Positions 8,697-16,469 of a DNA stretch of 40,122 nt are shown here, one piece after another. Where the stretch lies: assembly GCA_022763285.1 (NCBI GenBank), contig JALEHB010000017.1, positions 1 through 40,122 on the forward strand. The letters run 5' to 3'. The notes under the pieces are model-generated. The model saw nothing but the letters and a program-made list of their open reading frames with translations, ran no database searches and had not been told where the DNA came from. The stretch's first letter is position 1. Each line of letters begins with the position of its first letter. A program made the translations under genes and the position numbers. Origin of the DNA: Pseudomonadales bacterium. Lineage in GTDB: Bacteria; Pseudomonadota; Gammaproteobacteria; Pseudomonadales; Pseudohongiellaceae.

Positions 8697-11171
8697 CTAG
8701 AAGTCATAACTGACCCGGACACCCATGGTCAGGGGTCGGGCGTAAGTGACCCGCTCGCGGTCGAACACGAAGGAGCGGGCAATCTCGGCGCGCTCATCAG
8801 TCAGGTTCTCGGCGAACAGCTCGGCCGACCACATGTCGGAACTGACTCCGGCGGTAAGCCCCCACATCGTCCAGCTGTCAATCAGGTCGCGATTGATGCT
8901 GATGATATCGCTCCAGGACTCATCGGAGTAAGTCACATGGGGCATGACATGGGCAGTCAAACCGGAATCAATGGTCCATTCGTATCGTGCCCGCAGATTG
9001 AATTGTACTTCCGGCGCAAAGGCCAGGGAGTCGCCCACCTGCACATCATTGGTTGGCGTGATAACCCGGGTGATTTCAGTATCCAGGAAGGAGAATGCAC
9101 CTACCACATTGAGTCCGGGCATGGACGGCGGCGCCCAGATGAAATCACCTTCCACACCGGTAACCTCGGCATCGGCCGCGTTATCCGAGAAGAACAGGTT
9201 GGTAATGCTCGGGTCGAAGATGGTGGTCTGCATCTGTTCAATCTCGGATGCGAAGATGGCACCGTTGAAGCGCAGGGTGTAGTCCAGCAGATCTACTTTC
9301 CAACCCAGTTCGATATTGGTCATGTCATCGGTATCGATGGCATAGGGAACGGTGAAGCTGCCATCAGGACTGACCGAGCCGCCCGGGCGATTGAGAATTC
9401 CCGGCCGGAAACCTTCGGAGTAAGTCGCATAAACCAGCTGATCCGGCGTGGGTGACCAGTTGACACCAAACTTGGTGATCACACCGTCGGTCTGGGCAGA
9501 CGCGGGATTCGGCGCGCTGAACAACTGGTCCAGATTGTTACCGGCATTATTGTCTTCGCTGGCACCAAAGTTACCAAAGGAGCCTGCTGCACTACCCTTC
9601 AGATCAACCTCGATATCGTACCAGCGTGCACCCAACAGAATGGAGAACTGGTCGCTGACATCGAAGGTTGCCTCGCCAAAGATACCCAATTGCTCATCGG
9701 GTCGATAGACATCGTTACGGAAGATGACACCTTCCGGCCACACCGCAGTGTCAGCCGCGGAAGAGCCCTGGGCCGAGTAGTTCGGGCCATAACCCACATT
9801 GCCATTAAAGGCGATTGCCTGCTCTGAACCAGGATAGGTGAAACTGTTCAGCTCGCGCAGATCCAGCTTGCTGTAGAAACCTCCAAAGGTTGCATGAATC
9901 GGACGGTCAGGATTAGTGGCAAAGCGCAGCTCATGGGATTGCACGTCAACACCGGTGGTACTGCTGACAAACAATTCAGGTGACTGACAGGTGCCGCTGG
10001 GATCACCGGAAGGATAGGTCACTGAACCATCACAAATGTAATAAGGCAGATACTGGCCTACAAACAGGTAATCGCTGTAGTCAACGATTTGCTCGGCATC
10101 ACGTTCGGTAAAGGCACCGGCGTAGACGGCTTCCAGTTCACCGATACGACCAGTCAGGGTCCAGTTGGTATTGTTGAAACCGTCTTCGAGGCGGTCATCG
10201 GAATAGCGCTGAATTTCCAGATCGCCAAGGTCAGGATCGGCAAAGAACACGCCATCGCTGTCCAATTGCTGGCTGGTATGGGAAACCAGTAACGACCAGT
10301 CAACATTGAACTCATACAGACCGGATACACGGATACCGGCATAGGTCAGGTCATTGAAGTTATCTTCAACACGATTGCCATTGTCGGCCTCAATAAAAGT
10401 GACATCGCTCAGGTCGGCCGTTGACTGGAATCCGGCTCGCCCTGCACTCACTGGCAGACCATTGGCGCGCACCGTACCTTCAGGCCGGAAACGCGCTGAC
10501 TCACGCGCAGTGCGGCTACCCTGGACATTGTCGATATAACCACCCTGGTTATCGACATAGGCCACTGCCCGCAGCGTAAACTGGTCGCTTACCGGAAAAT
10601 TGACCACTGCCTCGACGTTATTGCTCATCTCACCATCGGGGGTGAAGGAGGTGCCAAATTTCAGGCCTGCAGAATTGGCATTGGGATCCGGCTTGTTGGT
10701 AATCAGCCTGACGGTACCGGACTGGGAACTGGCGCCAAACAGGGTTCCCTGTGGGCCCGCCAGAACTTCGACCCGCTCCAGGTCGGCGGCATAGACATCC
10801 AGGTTACGACCAGGCTGGGCCAGGGGCTGCTCATCGAGATAGAAGGCCACGTTGGGAGACAGACCTGCTACACCGGCAACGGTGAGATTGGGAGTGGTTG
10901 AGGCTACACCACGAATATAGATGGTGTTTTGGCCAGGGCCACTGCCGCCAGCGGTCACGCCGGGCAGTTGCAACATATAATCTTCAAAATTGGTGACACC
11001 GGTTTGCTCCAGTGTTTCGGCGGTCAGTGCCGAGACGGCCACGGGAACATCCTGCAAGGATTCCGGTCGTTTGGTGGCGGTGACGACAACCTCTTCAATC
11101 TGGGCATGGGCGGTAAGGGAACTGGTGGATGCCAGGGCAATGGCAAGACAGAGTTGTTTTTTGCGAAACAT
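8697..11171 (-). CDS. TonB-dependent receptor (824 aa)
   Basis: Signal peptide, IEEVVVTATKRPESLQDVPVAVSALTAETL plug, C-terminal beta-strand ending in F. Confidence 0.95.
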   Translation of the reverse strand: MFRKKQLCLAIALASTSSLTAHAQIEEVVVTATKRPESLQDVPVAVSALTAETLEQTGVTNFEDYMLQLPGVTAGGSGPGQNTIYIRGVASTTPNLTVAGVAGLSPNVAFYLDEQPLAQPGRNLDVYAADLERVEVLAGPQGTLFGASSQSGTVRLITNKPDPNANSAGLKFGTSFTPDGEMSNNVEAVVNFPVSDQFTLRAVAYVDNQGGYIDNVQGSRTARESARFRPEGTVRANGLPVSAGRAGFQSTADLSDVTFIEADNGNRVEDNFNDLTYAGIRVSGLYEFNVDWSLLVSHTSQQLDSDGVFFADPDLGDLEIQRYSDDRLEDGFNNTNWTLTGRIGELEAVYAGAFTERDAEQIVDYSDYLFVGQYLPYYICDGSVTYPSGDPSGTCQSPELFVSSTTGVDVQSHELRFATNPDRPIHATFGGFYSKLDLRELNSFTYPGSEQAIAFNGNVGYGPNYSAQGSSAADTAVWPEGVIFRNDVYRPDEQLGIFGEATFDVSDQFSILLGARWYDIEVDLKGSAAGSFGNFGASEDNNAGNNLDQLFSAPNPASAQTDGVITKFGVNWSPTPDQLVYATYSEGFRPGILNRPGGSVSPDGSFTVPYAIDTDDMTNIELGWKVDLLDYTLRFNGAIFASEIEQMQTTIFDPSITNLFFSDNAADAEVTGVEGDFIWAPPSMPGLNVVGAFSFLDTEITRVITPTNDVQVGDSLAFAPEVQFNLRARYEWTIDSGLTAHVMPHVTYSDESWSDIISINRDLIDSWTMWGLTAGVSSDMWSAELFAENLTDERAEIARSFVFDRERVTYARPLTMGVRVSYDF

Positions 11172-11392
11172 AGATTTCCTGTTGTGGGTTTCTGAAGAAT
11201 AATGTGGGTAAGCGCGGCATTATATATAGATATGAATGCTTTTTCATCCCGGCGAGCCCGGCAGACAGCGCCGAACCATGATATTTAACAATTATATTTC
11301 AATAGCTTACATAGCATCTTCGCCGAAAAAGCAGGTATCCGCTGTGATACATAGAGCATTTGCTCAGTTGTTATGTAAAGGGTTGAATGTTT

Positions 11393-11412
11393 CTGGCTCA
11401 GTCCTGAGTCAG
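11393..11412. promoter_or_regulatory. Candidate operator: near-perfect 20-bp palindrome upstream of marR-like gene
   Basis: CTGGCTCAGTCCTGAGTCAG: CTG.CTCAG/CTGAG.CAG arms, located in the divergent TonB/MarR intergenic region. Confidence 0.4.
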
Positions 11413-11471
11413 TATTTCAAGGGATAATCAGGTGATAATGCGACTTTCACCGGGGACTATGGAGCTTGCCC

Positions 11472-11957
11472 ATGAAGGACTATGAAGAACTACTGGTGGC
11501 CCTGCGCCAGATTACTCGCGCCATCGATTTGCACTCCCGGCAATTATTGCGCGAAACCGGACTCACCACCTCGCAACTGCTGATTCTCCAGAACATCGCC
11601 CAGCATCAGCATGCCACCCCCACCGCCATTGCCCGGGATATCCATTTGTCCCAGGCCACGGTCACCAATGTCATCGCCCGCCTGGAAAGCAATGGCCTGG
11701 TGAGTCGGGAGAAATCCGCTGGCGACCGGCGTAGTACCGAGGTGCGGCTCACTGAGGCCGGGGCTGAGAAGATCGCCTCTGCGCCAGAACCCCTGCAGGC
11801 CGACTTTCTGGAGAACTTCCGCAAGCTGGAGCCCTGGGAAGCGAATATGATGCTGAGTTCGCTGCAGAGACTGGCGGCGATGATGAATGCTGAGGGGATG
11901 GATGCCTCGCCGATTTTGGCGGTTGGGGAGATTGTTGGGGGTGGGGGAAAGGAGTAG
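11472..11957 (+). CDS. MarR-family transcriptional regulator
   Basis: LLILQNIAQHQHATPTAIARDIHLSQATVTNVIARLESNGLVSREKSAGDRRSTEVRLTEAG is a winged-HTH MarR signature. ATG at 11472 preferred over the upstream TTG. Confidence 0.93.
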   Translation: MKDYEELLVALRQITRAIDLHSRQLLRETGLTTSQLLILQNIAQHQHATPTAIARDIHLSQATVTNVIARLESNGLVSREKSAGDRRSTEVRLTEAGAEKIASAPEPLQADFLENFRKLEPWEANMMLSSLQRLAAMMNAEGMDASPILAVGEIVGGGGKE

Positions 11958-12054
11958 GTTTGGTTTGTCGCAGCTAATGCATGTGGGGCTACTATTGGTT
12001 TTGAGTATTTTTTGAATTCAGCACCGTAGCCGGTACTGGGGCTGCGGGAGGTCG

Positions 12055-12320
12055 GGCCCGCCTGCGGCGGGCTGCACCCGGCACGATTGATTCGGGGCAC
12101 CGCTTCGCGCTGCCTTAGAACAGAGCTCCTGGGATCGGCCGGGGGAGCCATTTAGATTGAACCCGCTTTGAACGGCGGTGCATCCGGGTAGATCGCTCGG
12201 CACGATTGATTCGGAATTGAGCTAAGCTCAATTCCTCACCCCTTCGGGGCCGCGCTTTGCGCGGTCTGCGCCGCTGCGCGGCTTTCGAACGTGGCACGTG
12301 GAATCGGCCGGGGGAGCCAT
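12055..12320 (-). repeat. Two tandem tRNA-Arg-derived repeat units downstream of tRNA-Arg
   Basis: Two copies of ATGGCTCCCCCGGCCGAT (12130-12150, 12299-12320 as reverse complement), each followed by a T-loop-like TTC(G/T)AA...CGAATCAATCGTGCC. The distal unit ends in ATCGTGCCGGGTGC (12074-12087), identical to the tRNA-Arg 3' end, and a GCCCGCC/GGCGGGC hairpin. Confidence 0.8.
12207..12289 (-). repeat. Multi-hairpin T-loop element, tRNA-Arg locus long copy
   Basis: Reverse complement: TTCGAAAGCCGCGCAGCGGCGCAGACCGCGCAAAGCGCGGCCCCGAAGGGGTGAGGAATTGAGCTTAGCTCAATTCCGAATCA. Same architecture as the tRNA-Ser copies. Confidence 0.85.
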
Positions 12321-12321
12321 A

Positions 12322-12350
12322 AAAAAAGCCCGCCAAAGGCGGGCTTTTTG
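12322..12350. terminator. Bidirectional terminator-like hairpin downstream of tRNA-Arg
   Basis: AAAAAAGCCCGCC-AAA-GGCGGGCTTTTT. Confidence 0.8.
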
Positions 12351-12352
12351 TA

Positions 12353-12429
12353 TGGCGCACCCGGCACGATTCGAACGTGCGACCACCTGATTCGTAGTCA
12401 GGTACTCTATCCAGCTGAGCTACGGGTGC
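12353..12429 (-). tRNA. tRNA-Arg(ACG)
   Basis: GCACCCGTAGCTCAGCTGGATAGAGTACCTGACTACGAATCAGGTGGTCGCACGTTCGAATCGTGCCGGGTGCGCCA folds as a cloverleaf; anticodon loop CTACGAA; encoded CCA. Confidence 0.97.
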
Positions 12430-12569
12430 TTGTTTGTTTTGGGGCGGCTCTGGGCTGCCCTGAAACGAGGGCGGTATTATAGCGAAATTGCTGATTTTTC
12501 ATAGTCATAAATGACATGTTTGTCGCAGAGAGGTTTTCCCGGGGGGTTGGCTGTAATACCATGGTTTGT

Positions 12570-13154
12570 ATGATGTTTTTCAGAGTTAAAGCGCTTGTTT
12601 TGCTGGTCCTTGGGGGATTGCTCTTCTGCCCTGCCCTGTATGCTGACTATGAGGAAGGGGTTAATGCGGCTTTTGCCGGGGATTTTGACACTGCCTTCCG
12701 GGAATTCAGTCTGGCGGCCGAGGACGGGTTGATGATGGCTCAGTACAATCTGGCGATTCTGTATTTTACCGGCCAGGGTGTCGAGCGGGATATGGACCAG
12801 GCCTTCAGGTGGACTGAGGCTGCGGCGCAGCAGGGGCATAGTGATGCCCAGTACAATCTGGGCTCATTGTATCTGGCCGGTGACGGGGTGGCGCGGGATG
12901 CTGAACAGGCCGTGGCCTGGTTTGGCAAGGCGGCAAGGGCCGGGCATGCCAATGCCGCCTATGCGCTGGCCGATCTCTATCAGAAAGGTGATGACATTGG
13001 CCGGGACCGGATCACTGCCCATGCCTGGGCCAGCCAGGCGGTGTATAACCAGCACCCGGATGCGGAGCAGTTAAAGCAGGACATTGAAGGCAGACTCGAT
13101 GACGAGGAACTGAGTCAGGCGCGGCGCTTGTTTGCGCGCTGGCAGATACAATAA
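12570..13154 (+). CDS. Sel1-like repeat (SLR/TPR) secreted protein
   Basis: Signal peptide (MMFFRVKALVLLVLGGLLFCPALYA); repeats such as AQYNLAILYFTGQGVERDMDQAFRWTEAAAQQGHSDAQYNLGSLYLAGDGVARD. Exact start uncertain (12561/12570/12573). Confidence 0.88.
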   Translation: MMFFRVKALVLLVLGGLLFCPALYADYEEGVNAAFAGDFDTAFREFSLAAEDGLMMAQYNLAILYFTGQGVERDMDQAFRWTEAAAQQGHSDAQYNLGSLYLAGDGVARDAEQAVAWFGKAARAGHANAAYALADLYQKGDDIGRDRITAHAWASQAVYNQHPDAEQLKQDIEGRLDDEELSQARRLFARWQIQ

Positions 13155-13291
13155 CAGCGCCAGCTACTCAGCGTTTATGTCGCCGACTCCTGCCTCTGTT
13201 TCATTGCTCTTTCCTATTCCCTACACCCCTGCTATCCCGATATCCTGATCTCTTCCTGTCTCCCCATCAAGTGCCATTGAGCTGCCACAAT

Positions 13292-13312
13292 CCATTACTT
13301 GTCAGGTAATGG
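13292..13312. promoter_or_regulatory. Candidate autoregulator operator, 21-bp palindrome
   Basis: CCATTACtTGTCAgGTAATGG, about 60 bp upstream of the XRE start codon. Confidence 0.4.
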
Positions 13313-13372
13313 TTTCCATGAACTTGGAGCGCTACACTGCTTCCATCAATTGCCAGCAAGAGGACATGGCGT

Positions 13373-14152
13373 ATGGCGGCTGTAGGTACCCTGCTCAGTG
13401 AATTCCGCAAGCGCAAGCGCTTGTCGCAACTGGATCTGTCCCTGATGGCGGATGTGTCCTGCCGACATATCAGCTTTATTGAAACCGGGCGCAGCCAACC
13501 CAGTCGCGGCATGTTGCTGCGCCTGGCGGAAGTGCTCAATTTGCCCCACAAGGACAGCAATCTGTTATTGCATTGCGCCGGTTTCGCCGCCGCCTACAGC
13601 GATCTGGACCTGGAGTCTGAAGAACTGGCTAACATCCGCGCCGCTCTGCAGATGATGCTCGAAAACCACGAGCCCTACCCGGCCCTGGTCATGGATGGCA
13701 ATTACAATTTGCTGATGGCCAATGGCAGCCAGCAGAGGCTGTTGGCGATGATTGCCAGCCCGCCTGTGCAGCAACCACTGAATATGCTCGAAGCAGCCTT
13801 TCGTGATGACCTGTTCAAGCCCCTCATCGCCAACTGGGATGAAGTCGCCAGCCATTTGCTGCGCCGCCTGCGCAGACAACTACTGGCCTATGATACCGAG
13901 GCCCACAAACAGCTTTTTGATCATCTGCTTGAACTCGGCGCGCCCGAAGACTGGCAAACACCCACAGACAACAGCAATGACGGCCCGGTGCTCACTATTG
14001 ATATCAAGCTGGGGGGTCTGCAACTGAGCCTGTTCACCACCGTCAGCCAGTTCGGCACGGCGCTGGACATCGGCATGGAAGAAATCCTGATCGAAAGCTA
14101 CTTCCCTGCCAATGATCAGACCCGGGATTTTTTCCACAGTGCTCTGAATTGA
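13373..14152 (+). CDS. XRE-family transcriptional regulator with MmyB-like ligand-binding domain
   Basis: LLSEFRKRKRLSQLDLSLMADVSCRHISFIETGRSQPSRGMLLRLAEVLNLP HTH, followed by the EPYPALVMDGNYNLLMAN... ligand-domain pattern. Confidence 0.9.
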   Translation: MAAVGTLLSEFRKRKRLSQLDLSLMADVSCRHISFIETGRSQPSRGMLLRLAEVLNLPHKDSNLLLHCAGFAAAYSDLDLESEELANIRAALQMMLENHEPYPALVMDGNYNLLMANGSQQRLLAMIASPPVQQPLNMLEAAFRDDLFKPLIANWDEVASHLLRRLRRQLLAYDTEAHKQLFDHLLELGAPEDWQTPTDNSNDGPVLTIDIKLGGLQLSLFTTVSQFGTALDIGMEEILIESYFPANDQTRDFFHSALN

Positions 14153-14204
14153 CAGTGAACCGAATTGACAGTGAACCGAATTGATAGCGAACTGAATTGA
14201 TAGC
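14145..14204. repeat. 16-bp tandem repeat, about 3.75 copies
   Basis: (C/T)GAATTGA(C/T)AG(T/C)GAAC repeated at 14145, 14161, 14177 and 14193. Confidence 0.85.
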
Positions 14205-14218
14205 GCCCGGGGTTGTAC

Positions 14219-16357
14219 TCAGAACGTGCCACGCAAACGCAACAGGAACTGACTGCCCCGTTCATCACAGCGCCGTTCAACTTCGCTGAGCTGGCCCGTA
14301 GCCAAACGGTCATCAAAGCGAAAGCGATCAATACACATACCCCGGTCGAGAATATTGTTCACTTCCAGCCTGGCCACCAGTCCCAGGCTGCCGATGGAAT
14401 TGCGCTCTATAAAAACCGACAAATCCTCACGGGCGTCAATATGGTCGATGCGGTTAATGTCATACAGGGGGCGGTTTCCCTGGGATGCCCCGAGATAGTC
14501 GATACCGTAGTTCAGATTGAGGGCGGTCAGGTCATGGCGCAAGCCCATGCTGTAATAACCCCGGTCATTGGGTACCAGGCGACGCTCGACACCACTGAAA
14601 GGATCTGTCACTTCTGAAGCACGCATCAGGGCAGCCGCCGATACCAGCAGATTGGGCGTGATGCGATAGCTGGAGTTGAGCTGCAGGGCCATCACCTCGC
14701 CATCGCCGATATTACCGGAGGCAGATTCCAGCGGGCCGCCCGGATCAGACACGTCGATGCGACCGATTGCGTCACTCACGTCCCAGTACCAGGCCCGTGC
14801 ATTGATCACTCCCCGGTTATCCGCAAAGCGGTAGTCCAGATTGGCACTGTAACGCCAGGATTGCTGCTGCCGCAGTTCCGGATTACCCGCCACAGTATCC
14901 CGGTCTTCATCGCGGGGATCGGTATTGGCGGCAAAATCGGCGAAGCTCAATTGCGCCACAAATTTTTCGATACTCAGTTGCAATTGCAGATTGGGCATAA
15001 TGTCGTAGCGGAAATCCACTTTCGGACGCAGGAAATTGAAATCGCGACTGCGCTGGACATCGCCAAACTGGGAGATCTCTGACACTTCATAAAGCAAGGT
15101 AGTTTCCAGCTTCATGGCCTCGTTCAGCTGCCAGTGATGCACCACAAAGCCTTCGTAACGCAATTCTTCAATGCGGGAGTTGGCATTGGGCACAGGCACA
15201 GACTGCAGCTCAGTACCGCCCGGTGGCAGGCGCGACAAGCCCAGTTCGGTCTCGAGAATGGTCTGGGCTCGCTCGAGGCCAAACTCCAGATCATGGCCAG
15301 CAGCAATAGGACGGGTATAGACGCCTCGATAGATGCGTTCCGTCTCGACAGTGTCATTACGTAGCAGCAAGTCTTGCAACAGGGTTTCAGTGTCGCCCTG
15401 CCCGGTCTGTACCCGGAATCGATTACGTTCGTTGTCAAAATCCTGCTGGTTGTTGATGGCCAGCAACTGTAATTGACTGTCATCATTCAGGCGCCAGTTG
15501 TAATCCGCACCCAGCTCCCAGTTACTGCGTTGGGCGGCGCTGAATTCCCGCTCGCGAAATACCGCCGGCGGTTGAAAGTCGTAGTCCAGAATTGTGCGCT
15601 CAAGCTGATTGGGAGGATCGGTCTCTTCCCATAGCAGGTTCAGGGTAAAATTCTGCGAGTCGGAAAAGGCCCAGTTCAGGTTGGAGTTGAAAATATCGTT
15701 CACCTGATCGGTGACTGTCCTGACCTGACGCAGATCATTGGGTGAAAAATCACCGATGCCGTTAACGCTTTCCTCGATACTGTCCACCACCCGGTAGGCA
15801 GGCGCACGCTCCAGACTGACACGGTAATCAAAATCATTGGCCGAGCCATTGAAGATCAGCGCGCCACCGGGTTCGGTATGGCCATCCTGGTAACGACTGA
15901 TGTCACCGGACACAGTCACGGACAACTCATTGCTGCTGAGGGTGACTACATTGACGATCTGCCCTTCATTGCGCACTCCGACCAGTTCTGTGGAAGTGCC
16001 GCGAATGATTTCTATATGGGAGACCTGCTCGAAGGAAATTCTGCTGAGCTGGGCGGTGGCATCATTATCCTTGCCACTGAGGCGTCGGCCATTGATCAGT
16101 ATGTTCTCGGCACTGCCAAGGCCGCGATTGTTCTGATTGCCTCCGCCGGAATCATCCAGGGCAATGGCGATACCGGGAATCCTGTCGATCATGTCGGCTA
16201 CTGTCACCGGATTCCACTGACTGAAATAGTCCGCCGGATAGCTGACTGTGCTCTGTTGCTGCGCTGCGAGCGGCAAACTCAGAAACAGGCCAATAACGAT
16301 GCCCGAAGAAACAAGCAGCCTCTTGCGGGCGCGGTCAGGAAATTCAGGTAACTTCAT
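14219..16357 (-). CDS. TonB-dependent receptor (plug-containing outer-membrane protein)
   Basis: Signal peptide, plug ADMIDRIPGIAIALDDSGGGNQNNRGLGSAENILINGRRL, C-terminal RLRGTF. Likely start MKLPEF at 16357. Confidence 0.88.
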   Translation of the reverse strand: MKLPEFPDRARKRLLVSSGIVIGLFLSLPLAAQQQSTVSYPADYFSQWNPVTVADMIDRIPGIAIALDDSGGGNQNNRGLGSAENILINGRRLSGKDNDATAQLSRISFEQVSHIEIIRGTSTELVGVRNEGQIVNVVTLSSNELSVTVSGDISRYQDGHTEPGGALIFNGSANDFDYRVSLERAPAYRVVDSIEESVNGIGDFSPNDLRQVRTVTDQVNDIFNSNLNWAFSDSQNFTLNLLWEETDPPNQLERTILDYDFQPPAVFREREFSAAQRSNWELGADYNWRLNDDSQLQLLAINNQQDFDNERNRFRVQTGQGDTETLLQDLLLRNDTVETERIYRGVYTRPIAAGHDLEFGLERAQTILETELGLSRLPPGGTELQSVPVPNANSRIEELRYEGFVVHHWQLNEAMKLETTLLYEVSEISQFGDVQRSRDFNFLRPKVDFRYDIMPNLQLQLSIEKFVAQLSFADFAANTDPRDEDRDTVAGNPELRQQQSWRYSANLDYRFADNRGVINARAWYWDVSDAIGRIDVSDPGGPLESASGNIGDGEVMALQLNSSYRITPNLLVSAAALMRASEVTDPFSGVERRLVPNDRGYYSMGLRHDLTALNLNYGIDYLGASQGNRPLYDINRIDHIDAREDLSVFIERNSIGSLGLVARLEVNNILDRGMCIDRFRFDDRLATGQLSEVERRCDERGSQFLLRLRGTF

Positions 16358-16412
16358 TACTATCACCCGCCGGACTTGTCCGGGCTGAAGCATTTAAAGA
16401 CTCAAAGAAAAG

Positions 16413-16448
16413 AAAAATGCCAGACGCCCTGTTGAGGCGCCTGGCATT
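16413..16448 (-). terminator. Intrinsic terminator
   Basis: AATGCCAGGCGCC...GGGCGTCTGGCATTTTT on the minus strand, downstream of the 1002-aa receptor. Confidence 0.75.
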
Positions 16449-16469
16449 GATGGCTTGCTCAAATCACAA

